DNA of 64,000 nucleotides from Lentzea terrae (GCF_003265345.1 NZ_QFWW01000036.1:186001-250000); one strand, 5' to 3'; shown: positions 48,601-57,345, numbered from the stretch's first letter. The notes: a model not told the origin generated them from the letters alone. Numbers and translations are program-made.

Positions 48601-49494
48601 GTGCGCATCTCCATCGTCACCGACTCCACGGCATACCTGCCCGAGGGGTTCGCGAAGCGCCATTCGATCACCGTGGTGCCGCTGCACGTGGCGGTGGACG
48701 GTGCGGGACGCCTCGACGGCGTCGACTTCGGTCCTTTCGAGCTGGCCGGTGCGCTTGCCGAGCACCGCCGCGTGACCACCTCGCGTCCGACACCGGGCGA
48801 AATGGCGGACGTGTACCGGGACGTCCTGTCATCGTCGGACGCGATCGTGTCCGTGCATCTCTCTCGTGAGTTGTCCGGGACGTGGGAGGCGGCGCGGCTC
48901 GCGGCGGAGGAGATCGACGCCTCCCGGATTCGCGTCGTGGACTCGCGATCGACGGGCATGGGGCTCGGGTTCGCGGTGTTGCGCGCGTGCGCGGCCGTTG
49001 CTGACGGGCGTTCGCACGCTGCCGTGGAGGAGGCGGCCTCGTCGGCGGCCGCTCAGACCCGGATGTTCTTCTGCCTGGAGACCTTGGACCACCTGCGGCG
49101 TGGCGGCCGGATCGGTACTGCGGCGGCTCTGGTGGGGACCGCGCTGGCCGTGAAGCCGTTGCTGCACATGGACGACGGCCGAATCGTGCCGCTGGAGAAG
49201 GTCCGCACGATGAGCCGGGCCGTTGGCCGTCTGGTCGACCTGGCGGCAGCCGCGGCAGGCGACGGCCCGGTCGGACTGGCCGTGCACCACCTGGCGGCCC
49301 CCGAACGTGCCGCCGAACTGGCCACCCGCCTCGACGAACGCCTGCCGGGCTCGACGGGTTGCGTCATCTCCGAGGTCGGCGCGGTGATCGGCGCTCACAC
49401 GGGCCCAGGCGTGCTGGGAGTGGTGGTGCTGCCGGGAGGACCCGACATCCTCCCACACACCCCCGACAATTCCCCGTCCCCAAGCCCCGAGTGA
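48601..49494 (+). CDS. DegV family fatty-acid-binding protein
   Basis: 297 residues. ISIVTDSTAYLP at the N-terminus, TSRPTPGEMADVYRD, SVHLSRELSGTW and the later VDSRSTGMGLGFAVLRA are DegV hallmarks; the C-terminus includes GAVIGAHTGPGVLGVVVLP. DegV proteins present bound fatty acids to fatty-acid kinase (FakB role) in Firmicutes; in actinobacteria the partner is unclear. Orthologous position Rv2417c. The gene becomes strongly C-biased toward its 3' end. Confidence 0.92.
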   Translation: MRISIVTDSTAYLPEGFAKRHSITVVPLHVAVDGAGRLDGVDFGPFELAGALAEHRRVTTSRPTPGEMADVYRDVLSSSDAIVSVHLSRELSGTWEAARLAAEEIDASRIRVVDSRSTGMGLGFAVLRACAAVADGRSHAAVEEAASSAAAQTRMFFCLETLDHLRRGGRIGTAAALVGTALAVKPLLHMDDGRIVPLEKVRTMSRAVGRLVDLAAAAAGDGPVGLAVHHLAAPERAAELATRLDERLPGSTGCVISEVGAVIGAHTGPGVLGVVVLPGGPDILPHTPDNSPSPSPE

Positions 49495-49568
49495 TCGCGA
49501 CCTGTCCACAACCCGCGAGTAATCCACAGCCCCGGAGCAACGCCGGTCTCCCCGCCGCTCCCACTCCG

Positions 49569-49574
49569 TAACGT
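49569..49574 (+). promoter_or_regulatory. -10 box for a leaderless comEA transcript
   Basis: TAACGT ends 7 nt before ATG 49582. Confidence 0.5.
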
Positions 49575-49581
49575 CCCCCAC

Positions 49582-50271
49582 ATGCTCCCCCGCCCCCACC
49601 CGGACGACAGCCCGAGCGAACGCCTGGCCGCCCTGGCCGCGAAGGTCCGCGCGAACCCGACGCTGGTCCACGCCCGCTCAGAAGACTCCGACGAACACGG
49701 CAAACCCCGCCGCCGCTTCCGCCTGCCCCGCCTCCCGCGCCGAGGCCTCCTGGCCCTGGGCATCGCCGTCGCCTGCACGGTGATCGGCCTGGGCAGCTGG
49801 TGGCAGAGCCCAGCCGCGGAACAGGCTCCGGACCTAGCCCTGGTGAGCACCACAGCCCCGGCCCCGGAACTGGTGGTGAACGTGATCGGCGAGGTGACGA
49901 CCCCGGGCCTGGTGACCATCACCTCAGGCGCCCGCGTGGCCGACGCGATCCGCCTGGCCGGCGGCCTCAAACCAGGCGCCAACCTCCACAACCTGAACCT
50001 GGCCCGCAAACTGACCGACGGCGAACAACTAGCCGTGGGCATCCCACCGCCCGCCGCCGCCCCCGCAGCCGCCACCCCGTCCAAACTGGACCTGAACGCC
50101 GCCTCAGCCTCCGAACTGGACGCCCTCCCCGGCGTGGGCCCGGTGACGGCCCAACGCATAGTCGACCACCGCACCCGCAAGGGCCCGTTCGCCTCAGTGG
50201 ACCAACTCCGCGAGGTAGAAGGCATAGGCGACTCAAAGCTCGCCAAACTGGCCGACCTGGTCCACACATGA
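49582..50271 (+). CDS. comEA: ComEA-family DNA-binding protein
   Basis: 229 residues. A basic N-terminus and one membrane segment (LLALGIAVACTVIGLGSWW, ~residues 55-73) are followed by an SLBB-like domain (VNVIGEVTTPGLVTI) and a C-terminal pair of helix-hairpin-helix motifs (LPGVGPVTAQRIV, VEGIGDSKLAKL). It binds double-stranded DNA outside the membrane for uptake through ComEC. Paired with comEC, but separated from it by an 822-bp repetitive spacer. Confidence 0.92.
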   Translation: MLPRPHPDDSPSERLAALAAKVRANPTLVHARSEDSDEHGKPRRRFRLPRLPRRGLLALGIAVACTVIGLGSWWQSPAAEQAPDLALVSTTAPAPELVVNVIGEVTTPGLVTITSGARVADAIRLAGGLKPGANLHNLNLARKLTDGEQLAVGIPPPAAAPAAATPSKLDLNAASASELDALPGVGPVTAQRIVDHRTRKGPFASVDQLREVEGIGDSKLAKLADLVHT

Positions 50272-51093
50272 CCCACGCCACCAAAGCCCAGGCCCTCGCC
50301 GCCCGCGCCAAGCCCCACCTCCTCTCCTGACCACCCCCAACCGCCCCGCCCGCTGACCCCGAGCAATCCACTACCTCCTGCGCTCGCTGTTGGCCCGCTC
50401 CAACCCTCCAGCCCACCCCGCCGCAACCTCAGACACAGCCGAAACCCGCCGGCGCCCAGCTCAACCATGCCGTCCTCGCCTTGCCTGACGACGTCGCCAC
50501 CGCTCGACTCGGCCGCGCCGCCCTCACCCAGTCCGACTGCGTCGCGACTTCCGATGCCCAGCTCAACCATGCCGTCCTCGCCCGGCCTGGCGACACAGCC
50601 ACAGCTGAACCCGACGACGCCACCACCCAGCTCCCCGCATTTCTGCCCAGCCCAACGGCGCAGTCATCACCACCGCTCAGCCCAAGCCCGCCCCCACCTC
50701 CAACACTCAAACGCCCTGCCGCCTATGCGCAGCGACCTCGCCTGACCAGGGCGATGCCTTCAGCACCTTCCACCTCAGCCGATCTCGGCTCATCAGCAGG
50801 AGTTCCGCCATGCGATCCATCCGCATAACCCGCCAAACCACACCGTCCACCGGCATCTGCTCGCACAGCAGCCCCACACCCCCGCTGCCGGAAAGTCGCC
50901 ACCCGAAGCCCACCCGCACAGCCGAACACCAACAGCCCGACATCACCTGGCACCACCCGGAAACCCGGCTACCCGTGCTCACCCTCCAAGCCATCGCACT
51001 CCCTCACCTCAACGCGAGAACCGAACCCCCTCAACCACGCCAAGGCAGCCCAACCCCTGACCCCAGGCCTCCCACCACCCAACGGAGGCCCCG
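50272..51093. other. C-rich repetitive spacer between comEA and comEC
   Basis: 822 bp with no gene I can support; strongly C-over-G on the plus strand. It contains two exact 27-bp copies (50454-50480 and 50556-50582, each starting GCCCAGCTCAACCATGCCGT) at a 102-bp period, with degenerate similarity continuing on both sides and a third eroded copy near 50620. Open frames on either strand translate to repetitive low-complexity peptides without ribosome sites. Confidence 0.6.
50454..50582. repeat. Tandem repeat, 102-bp period, 27-bp identical cores
   Basis: The core GCCCAGCTCAACCATGCCGT plus seven further bases is present at 50454 and 50556. Similarity after the core (TTGCCTGACGACG against CGGCCTGGCGACA) shows that the unit is longer than the core and decaying. 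Confidence 0.75.
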
Positions 51094-53661
51094 ATGGTCC
51101 GCAGACACCCGATAACCCACGACTACCGCCTGGTCCCAGCCGCAGCAGCGGTGTGGACGACGGCCATCGCCGGCCTCTTCCTCAACTGGCAGGCAGCAGT
51201 CCTCACCGGCCTCGCAGCGGGAGCCATCGGCCTGGCCGCCTGGCGCAGAGCCTGGTGGACCAGAACCTGCGCGATAGCCCTCCTGATCTCCGGCCCGATC
51301 GCCGCAGCCTGGGTGGGCAGCAACGTCCTGAGAGCCGAAACCCACCCGCTCCGCCTGGCCGCCAACGAAGGCCGCGCCACGACCCTGACCGCCGAACTCA
51401 CCACCAGACCAAGAGGCATCAGAGCCGCAGGCTTCGGCGGCCACCAGGCAGGCGTCGACCACGTGGTCATGACCGCGACCGCCAACGGCGCCCAACTGGT
51501 CCTGCTGGCTCCGGCCGACAAGTGGCGGAACCTGTTGCCAGGCCAGAAGGTCACGGTCAAAGGCACGCTCGCCCCACCCCGCGGCGGCGACCTGGCCTCG
51601 GCGCTGCTCAGGGTTCGCGGCCCGCCGATCGACCCGCAGCCGCCACCGATCTGGCAACGCTGGGCCGATCACCTCCGCGACGGCCTGCGCGAGGCCAGTG
51701 CGGTCCTCCCCGACGAGGAAGCCGGGCTCCTGCCGGCGCTCGTGGTGGGCGACACCGACCAGATGGTGCCGCGCATCGTCGACGAGTTCCGCACCGCCGG
51801 ACTGGCGCACCTGCTCGCGGTGAGCGGCGCGAACCTCGCCATCGTGTGCGGCGCGGTCTACCTGCTGGCGAAGCGGCTCCGAGCCGGTCCACGAACGGCG
51901 GCCGCCACAGCGATGGCGGCGCTCATCGGGTTCGTGGTCCTGGCAGGTCCCGAGCCGAGCGTCCTCAGAGCGGCGGTCATGGGTGCCGTCACGTTGCTGG
52001 CCTTGGTGCTGGGGCGGCGACGGTCGACGCTCCCGAGTCTCGCGGCTGCCGTCATAGCCCTGGTGCTCATCGATCCGGCGCTGGGCGGCGATCCGGGGTT
52101 CGCGCTCTCCGTGGTGGCAACGGCTGCGTTGGTGCTCGTCGCGCCGAAGTGGTCGAAAGCGCTGAAGGCACGCGGAGTGCCGAGCGGACTGGCCGAGGCG
52201 ATCGTCGTGCCAACGGCGGCGAGCCTGGCGACGGCTCCACTCGTCGCCGGATTGTCGGGCCAGGTGAGCCTCGTGGCGATCGTCGCGAACCTGGTCGCCG
52301 GACCGGTGGTCGCGCCGGCGACGGTGCTGGGTGTGGCGGCGGCAGCCGTTGCGCCGCTGTACCAGCCGGCCGCCGAGCTCGTCGTGCACGTCGCGGGGCC
52401 TGCGGTGACCTGGCTGGTCCAGGTCGGGCGGCAAGCGGCGACCGTGCCCGGTGCGTCGGTCGGCTGGCCCGAAGGCTGGATCGGGGCGATTGCGCTCGCG
52501 GCGGCTGCGGTGGTGGTGGTGTTGTTGCTGCGGCGCAAGAAGACGCGGACGTTGATCGTCGCGGTGTTGGTCGGCGGGTTTGTTGTGTTGGTGCCGATGA
52601 AGGTTGTGGCGCCGACGTGGCCGCCCGACCAATGGAAGGTCGTCGCCTGCGACGTCGGCCAGGGCGATGCGCTGGTCTTGGCGACCGACGACCTGGACCG
52701 TGCCGTCGTGGTGGACACCGGGCCTGATCCCGGAGCTGTCGACCGATGTCTGAAGACGTTGGGAATCAAGAGGATTCCGCTCGTCGTGCTGACCCACCTG
52801 CACGCGGATCACGTGCAGGGCCTGCCTGCGGTGCTCACCGGGCGTGCGGTGGGCGGGATCGCCGTGGGTCCGCTCAAAGAGCCCGCGTGGGCGTGGAAGG
52901 AGGTGACCGAGCAGGCCCGCAGTCACGGTGTGCGGGTCGTGGAACCCAAGGCAGGCGAGCGGTTTGCCTGGCCCGGACTGGCGGTGGAGGTGCTGGGGCC
53001 GCGACGGCCGCCGACAGCAGACGACACCAACACGACGGTCAACGACTACTCGCTCGTGCTCAAGGCGCACACCAGGGCGGGCCGCGTGCTGCTCACCGGT
53101 GACGTCGAACTGGCCGGACAGTCGGCGTTGCTGGGGGAGCGAGGGCTCGAGGCCGAGGTGCTCAAGGTGCCGCACCACGGTTCGCGGTACTCGCTGCCCG
53201 CGTTCCTCAAGGCCGCGCGGCCGCGGATCGCGCTGGTGAGCGTGGGCACGGGCAACCGGTACGGGCATCCCAGCCAGCACGTGATCGACACGTTGCGGGC
53301 GGGAGGTGCGTTGGTGTTGCGCACGGACAAGGACGGCGACCTGGCGGTGTTGCCGGGAAACCGAATAGTGAGAAGGAGAAGAGGATGGTCTGGATCAGGT
53401 TGTACGACCCGCGTCACCCGGTTCCCGGTGGCACGCCTGGACTTGCCTGGGCGATCTGGCAGACGAACTACGCGGCGACGCCGTGGCCGCACGACGAGCT
53501 CAAACCCGATTTCGGTTACTACATCTGCGAAACACTCGCCGACGGCAGCCGTGCCCTCACCTACCGGGCGGTCGTCACGCACGTGCTGCCGCCCACCGAG
53601 GCCGCCAAGCCGGAGGAGGTGTACGACCTCGTCTCGGAGCAGTTGTTCGACGACGAGCTGA
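51094..53661 (+). CDS. comEC: ComEC/Rec2 DNA-uptake channel with run-on C-terminus
   Basis: The inner-membrane channel for transforming DNA. ATG 51094 with GGAGG 6 nt upstream. About 10 membrane helices include the Competence domain (HLLAVSGANLAIVCG), then a C-terminal metallo-beta-lactamase domain (VGQGDALVL, LTHLHADHVQG, VPHHGSRYS). The family part ends near residue 762 (base ~53380). The frame then continues for about 93 residues of Ser/Arg/Thr-rich sequence that is the shifted translation of the next gene; TAG-TGA lies one frame away at that point. So the stop was probably lost by a small indel, or an error is present. Confidence 0.9.
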   Translation: MVRRHPITHDYRLVPAAAAVWTTAIAGLFLNWQAAVLTGLAAGAIGLAAWRRAWWTRTCAIALLISGPIAAAWVGSNVLRAETHPLRLAANEGRATTLTAELTTRPRGIRAAGFGGHQAGVDHVVMTATANGAQLVLLAPADKWRNLLPGQKVTVKGTLAPPRGGDLASALLRVRGPPIDPQPPPIWQRWADHLRDGLREASAVLPDEEAGLLPALVVGDTDQMVPRIVDEFRTAGLAHLLAVSGANLAIVCGAVYLLAKRLRAGPRTAAATAMAALIGFVVLAGPEPSVLRAAVMGAVTLLALVLGRRRSTLPSLAAAVIALVLIDPALGGDPGFALSVVATAALVLVAPKWSKALKARGVPSGLAEAIVVPTAASLATAPLVAGLSGQVSLVAIVANLVAGPVVAPATVLGVAAAAVAPLYQPAAELVVHVAGPAVTWLVQVGRQAATVPGASVGWPEGWIGAIALAAAAVVVVLLLRRKKTRTLIVAVLVGGFVVLVPMKVVAPTWPPDQWKVVACDVGQGDALVLATDDLDRAVVVDTGPDPGAVDRCLKTLGIKRIPLVVLTHLHADHVQGLPAVLTGRAVGGIAVGPLKEPAWAWKEVTEQARSHGVRVVEPKAGERFAWPGLAVEVLGPRRPPTADDTNTTVNDYSLVLKAHTRAGRVLLTGDVELAGQSALLGERGLEAEVLKVPHHGSRYSLPAFLKAARPRIALVSVGTGNRYGHPSQHVIDTLRAGGALVLRTDKDGDLAVLPGNRIVRRRRGWSGSGCTTRVTRFPVARLDLPGRSGRRTTRRRRGRTTSSNPISVTTSAKHSPTAAVPSPTGRSSRTCCRPPRPPSRRRCTTSSRSSCSTTS

Positions 53662-53840
53662 GGATCGCGCCGCACGACTGGCACGACCACCACTACAACG
53701 TGCTGAAGGTGGAAAACCCGTGGCCGCAACGAGTTGTGGCGTGGCGCGCGGAGGTCGAGCCGATCGGGCCGCACGTGATGGACGGCCTGAAACCCTTCCC
53801 GCGCACCGGGTGGATGCAGACGGAGGCGATTTCCTTCTGA
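53385..53840 (+). CDS. Conserved hypothetical protein, ~151 residues
   Basis: MVWIRLYDPRHPVPGGTPGLAWAIWQTNYA at the start, rich in Trp/His/Tyr; the middle reads LTYRAVVTHVLPPTE and the end GWMQTEAISF. ATG 53385 has AGGAGAAGAGG upstream. I do not recognise the family; the WAIWQ..Y..Y..TYRAVVTHV pattern is loosely like PUA-fold (EVE/ASCH) proteins, a weak guess. It overlaps the run-on part of comEC by 277 bp and ends before a strong terminator. Confidence 0.7.
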   Translation: MVWIRLYDPRHPVPGGTPGLAWAIWQTNYAATPWPHDELKPDFGYYICETLADGSRALTYRAVVTHVLPPTEAAKPEEVYDLVSEQLFDDELRIAPHDWHDHHYNVLKVENPWPQRVVAWRAEVEPIGPHVMDGLKPFPRTGWMQTEAISF

Positions 53841-53848
53841 ACAACCGA

Positions 53849-53879
53849 GGTCCGGGGACGCGAAAAGCGTCCCCGGACC
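53849..53879. terminator. Bidirectional terminator between the hypothetical gene and thrC
   Basis: GGTCCGGGGACGC / GCGTCCCCGGACC, a perfect 13-bp stem with a GAAAA loop, 8 nt past the upstream stop and 13 nt from the convergent thrC stop. Confidence 0.8.
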
Positions 53880-53891
53880 GGAAGGAGGTGA

Positions 53892-55148
53892 CTAGGCCAG
53901 CGCCTTGATGACGGCCTCGGCCGACGGTGGCACCGTCGCGCGCGGGCCGATCGTGTCGCCGAGCGCGTCGAGGGTCTTCAGGCCGTCGCCGGTGATCAGC
54001 AGCACGGTCTCGCCGTCCGGGTCGAGCTGGCCCGCCTCGATCAGCTTCTTCGCCGTCGCCACGGTCACGCCGCCGGCGGTCTCGGCGAAGATGCCTTCGG
54101 TGCGGGCGAGGAGCTTGATGCCCTCGACGACCTCTTCGTCGGTGACGTCCTCGATCGCACCGCCCGTGCGGCGGACCGCGTCGAGCACGTAGGGGCCGTC
54201 GGCCGGGGCGCCGATCGCCAGTGAGCGGGCGATCGTGTCCGGGCGGACCGGGCGGATGACGTCGTGGCCTTCCTTGTACGCGGCGGACACCGGCGAGCAG
54301 CCGGTGGCCTGGGCGCCGAACACGCGGTACGGGGTGGCCTCGACCAGGTCGAGCTGGCCGAGCTCGCGGAACGCCTTGTCGACCTTGGTGAGCTGCGAGC
54401 CGGACGCGATCGGCACCACGATCTGGTCGGGCAGGCGCCAGCCGAGCTGCTCGGCGACCTCGTAGCCGAGGGTCTTCGAGCCTTCCGCGTAGTACGGGCG
54501 GACGTTGACGTTCACGAACGCCCAGTCCTCGTGCTCTGCGGCGAGTTCCTGGGCCAGGCGGTTCACGTCGTCGTAGTTGCCGTCGACGGCGATCAGGGCG
54601 CCCTCGTAGACGGCGCTCATCAGGATCTTGGCGCGCTCGAGATTGGAGGGGACGAGAACGACCGACTGCCAGCCCGCGCGGGCGGCGGCTGCGGCGACGG
54701 CGTTCGCCAGGTTGCCGGTGGACGGGCAGGCCAGCACCTTGAAGCCGAGCTCGCGGGCGGCGGCCAGGGCCACGCCGACCACGCGGTCCTTGAAGGAGTG
54801 GGTGGGGTTGCCGGTGTCGTCCTTCACCCAGACCTTGCGGACGCCGAGGGCCTTGGCGAGGTTGCCGGCCTCGACCAGGCGGGTGCCGCCGGGGTCGGTG
54901 TTCGGGTGCTGTTCCACAGTGGACGGAACGGGGAGAAGGCCGCGGTAGCGCCAGATCGACCTGGGGCCGGCTTCGATGTCCTCGCGCCGGATCTTGCCGA
55001 AGTCGTAGGCCACTTCCAGCGGCCCGAAACACTCGAGACAGGCGTACTCAGGAGCGAGAGGAGTTTCATTCCCACATTCCCGGCACAGCAGTGCGCGGGC
55101 AGGGCCGAGGTCGAACTTGGTGCTCGTGGGCACAGAGACAGCAGTCAT
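53892..55148 (-). CDS. thrC: Threonine synthase
   Basis: Converts O-phosphohomoserine to threonine with PLP. 418 residues from ATG 55148 (GAGGAG 10 nt upstream). An N-terminal zinc-ribbon-like cysteine set (C22-x2-C25...C37-x2-C40) precedes the fold-type II core; the PLP Lys is residue 120 in NPTHSFKDR, and the phosphate loop follows in CPSTGNLANA. Many homologues carry the Cys ribbon. The leader is a SAM-I riboswitch (55162-55290) whose 3' P1 strand overlaps the Shine-Dalgarno. Divergent from holA. Confidence 0.95.
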   Translation of the reverse strand: MTAVSVPTSTKFDLGPARALLCRECGNETPLAPEYACLECFGPLEVAYDFGKIRREDIEAGPRSIWRYRGLLPVPSTVEQHPNTDPGGTRLVEAGNLAKALGVRKVWVKDDTGNPTHSFKDRVVGVALAAARELGFKVLACPSTGNLANAVAAAAARAGWQSVVLVPSNLERAKILMSAVYEGALIAVDGNYDDVNRLAQELAAEHEDWAFVNVNVRPYYAEGSKTLGYEVAEQLGWRLPDQIVVPIASGSQLTKVDKAFRELGQLDLVEATPYRVFGAQATGCSPVSAAYKEGHDVIRPVRPDTIARSLAIGAPADGPYVLDAVRRTGGAIEDVTDEEVVEGIKLLARTEGIFAETAGGVTVATAKKLIEAGQLDPDGETVLLITGDGLKTLDALGDTIGPRATVPPSAEAVIKALA

Positions 55149-55161
55149 CGCGAGGTATCTC

Positions 55162-55290
55162 CTCATCTTTCCCGCGAAATCGAACGGGTCGGAATTGGCA
55201 CCGTGATCGTCTGCGCGCAGTGATGCACTGCGGCGCTGACGCCGGTTGCCGGGGCTTCTTCGGGCCGGTCCCTCTGCCCCTCTGGATGAG
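55162..55290 (-). promoter_or_regulatory. SAM-I (S-box) riboswitch in front of thrC
   Basis: On the minus strand the RNA has, in order: P1 5' strand CUCAUC (55290-55285); the P2/K-turn block AGAGGGGCAGAGGGAC; GGCCCGAAGAAGCCCCGG then CAACC, the S-box core with the pseudoknot loop; a P3 arm with the hairpin GCAGUGC-AUC-ACUGC-type pairing; the highly conserved GGUGCCAAUUCC; a P4 stem CCCG/CGGG; and GAAAGAUGAG, where GAUGAG (55167-55162) closes P1. The last three bases of GAUGAG are also part of the GAGGAG Shine-Dalgarno (55164-55159). SAM binding would sequester the ribosome site. Assignment is by motif order, not covariance scoring. Confidence 0.85.
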
Positions 55291-55379
55291 CGGTGTTCAG
55301 TTGTGGCTACCAAGCTACGGCAACCGTCCGTTGCTCAGCCACCAACGTCCACGATCCGGGACGTGGGAGGATGCGGAGC

Positions 55380-56348
55380 GTGAGCGCACCGGAGTCACTG
55401 CACCTCGTCGTCGGCGAGGAGGAGTTGCTGGTCGAACGTGCTGTTCGAGCGGCTCTCGAGGCCGCCCGCGAGGCCGATCCGACCGCCGATCTGACCCGTG
55501 TGCAGGTGACTGATCTCACGCCTCCGGAGCTGGCTGAGCTGGTCAGCCCGTCGCTGTTCGCGGAGGGGCGCGTGATCGTCCTGCAGAACGCGCAGGACAT
55601 CAGCAAGGAGATCGCCGACACGGTGCTCTCCTACGTCAAGGCGCCCGCGGACGGGGTCACGCTCGTCGTCGTGCACACGGGCGGTGGTCGCAGCAAGGCG
55701 GCCAAGGACCTGCCCGGACAACTGAAGAAGGCCGGTGCCGCGGTCACCGAGTGCGCCAAGGTCACCAAGCCCGGTGATCGGGAGGCGTTCGTGCGCAACG
55801 AGGTGCGGCGGGCGGGCGGCAAGATCGACCCCGAGGCCGTTGCCACGCTCATCGACGCCGTGGGCACGAACCTGCGTGAGCTCGCTGCGGCGGCGTCCCA
55901 GCTCGTGTCCGACACCGACGGCAAGGTGACGGTCGAGGAGATCCGTCGCTACCACCAGGGCAAGGCCGAGGTGACCGGGTTCGCGGTCGCCGAGAAGGCC
56001 GTGACCGGTGACCGGGCGGGCGCGATGGAGGCATTGCGCTGGGCGATGCAGCTGGGCGTGCCGCACGTGCTCGTCGCCGACGCGCTGGCGGACGCGGTGC
56101 GCACGGTCGCGCGCGTGTCCGCGGTGGGCCGGGCCGACCCGTTCAGCCTGGCCGGCCCGCTCGGCATGCCGCCGTGGAAGATCAAGAAGGCGCAGGCCCA
56201 GGCCCGCGGCTGGGACCAGTCGGGGCTTGCCGACGCGATGCAGGTGGTCGCGGGGCTCAACGCCGACGTGAAGGGCGTGGCAGCCGACCCCGACTACGCG
56301 CTGGAGCGCGCGGTGCTGAAGATCGTGGCCGCGCACGGCCGTCGTTGA
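55380..56348 (+). CDS. holA: DNA polymerase III subunit delta
   Basis: A clamp-loader subunit, 322 residues. GTG 55380 with GGAGG 9 nt upstream; ATG 55371 in frame is less well spaced. Family features: HLVVGEEELLVERAV at the start, the ABC-type middle (VVVHTGGGRSKAAKDLPGQLKKAG), and the C-terminal collar helices (WKIKKAQAQARGW, DYALERAVLKIVAA). As in mycobacteria it sits between comEC and rpsT. Confidence 0.95.
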   Translation: MSAPESLHLVVGEEELLVERAVRAALEAAREADPTADLTRVQVTDLTPPELAELVSPSLFAEGRVIVLQNAQDISKEIADTVLSYVKAPADGVTLVVVHTGGGRSKAAKDLPGQLKKAGAAVTECAKVTKPGDREAFVRNEVRRAGGKIDPEAVATLIDAVGTNLRELAAAASQLVSDTDGKVTVEEIRRYHQGKAEVTGFAVAEKAVTGDRAGAMEALRWAMQLGVPHVLVADALADAVRTVARVSAVGRADPFSLAGPLGMPPWKIKKAQAQARGWDQSGLADAMQVVAGLNADVKGVAADPDYALERAVLKIVAAHGRR

Positions 56349-56372
56349 GCGGCGTCGATGACGAAGCGAACA

Positions 56373-56401
56373 GGGGTCTCACTCCACGCGAGTGAGACCC
56401 C
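56373..56401. terminator. Bidirectional terminator between holA and the methyltransferase gene
   Basis: GGGGTCTCACT / AGTGAGACCCC, a perfect 11-bp stem with a 7-nt loop. It includes the stop codon of the minus-strand gene. Confidence 0.75.
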
Positions 56402-57200
56402 ACCGTGGAATCCCGATCAGGTACTGGGCTCCGGTGAAGCCCGGCACGACGCCGATCTGCCACGTGAACGACTCGGTGTTGTCCAGACCGTCGACCATCC
56501 GGCGCAGCTCCCCGCGCCCGTACATGCGCAGGAACGACACGACGCTGTCGAAGAACATCATGAACGGCAGTACCGGCACCAAGTAGGTCAGCGCCAGCCG
56601 CAGCAGGCAGCGCGGTAACGGATTCCGTTGGAACGGCGCGGAAAGCAGCGCGGCCAACGTCGTCAGGAACGGGAACACCAGCACGTACAGCAACGACCGC
56701 TTCGTGTCGACGACGACCATCGGCGACCGGGTGTCGACGGCGTTCTGCAGCATGCGCCGGGCGAGCGGCGGCGGGAAGTGGTGGAAAGCGCCGTAGATCG
56801 TCCGCGTCCCCTCCACCCGGCAATCCGTGGCGTCAACCGAAGAAGCGACGTAGTCCACGGAGCAACATGAGGGCAGCGCTCGGCGGTGACCGGCCTGAAC
56901 CCGTTGGAACGCAGGCACGTTCGGCACCAGGTCCGTCAACGTCACCTGGGTGTGCACACCCTCGCGGTGCAGCCGGCGCTGGATCAGCGGCACCGGCCCG
57001 CCAGAACCAGCGCAAAGATCCACGATCCGGTGGTCCGCCCCCGACCGCAACGCGAGCGACAACGGCACCGAGTACTCCCGCGCGGCATCCGTCAGCCGGT
57101 AGATGAACGCGATGGACTCCGTGTGCAGCGTGCGCAACACGGCCGGCGTGCGGTCGAGGTCGTGCAGTTCCACGAAGTCAATGCGCGGAAGCGATTCCAT
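56379..57200 (-). CDS. SAM-dependent methyltransferase-like protein with hydrophobic C-terminal region
   Basis: 273 residues from ATG 57200. Motif I IVDLCAGSGGPVPLI near residue 58 and LTDLVPNVPAF fit a class I methyltransferase; the later VVVDTKRS follows motif post-III. Residues ~180-235 contain two hydrophobic stretches (LLYVLVFPFLTTLAALL, LTYLVPVLPFMMFF), so the protein may be membrane-associated. The substrate is unknown; lipid or quinone substrates would fit. Convergent with holA. Confidence 0.75.
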   Translation of the reverse strand: MESLPRIDFVELHDLDRTPAVLRTLHTESIAFIYRLTDAAREYSVPLSLALRSGADHRIVDLCAGSGGPVPLIQRRLHREGVHTQVTLTDLVPNVPAFQRVQAGHRRALPSCCSVDYVASSVDATDCRVEGTRTIYGAFHHFPPPLARRMLQNAVDTRSPMVVVDTKRSLLYVLVFPFLTTLAALLSAPFQRNPLPRCLLRLALTYLVPVLPFMMFFDSVVSFLRMYGRGELRRMVDGLDNTESFTWQIGVVPGFTGAQYLIGIPRWGLTRVE

Positions 57201-57345
57201 GGGACCTATCCCTACCGCGCAACCGGATCGGCAGTCCATCCGCCGGACTGAGTACGCCCCGGCGGTGCCACGGCACCTCGTGACCGGGCTCGACCGGCCC
57301 GAACGTTGGCACGCACCCCAACCCGAACCGCTACCAGAGATGCGA

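Noticed and set aside
50810..51115. Small open frame before comEC
   Set aside because: Pro/Thr/His-rich low complexity overlapping the comEC start; no ribosome site.
53385..53661. The C-terminal 93 residues of the comEC frame as a real domain
   Set aside because: They are an out-of-frame reading of the next gene, with Ser/Arg/Thr bias.
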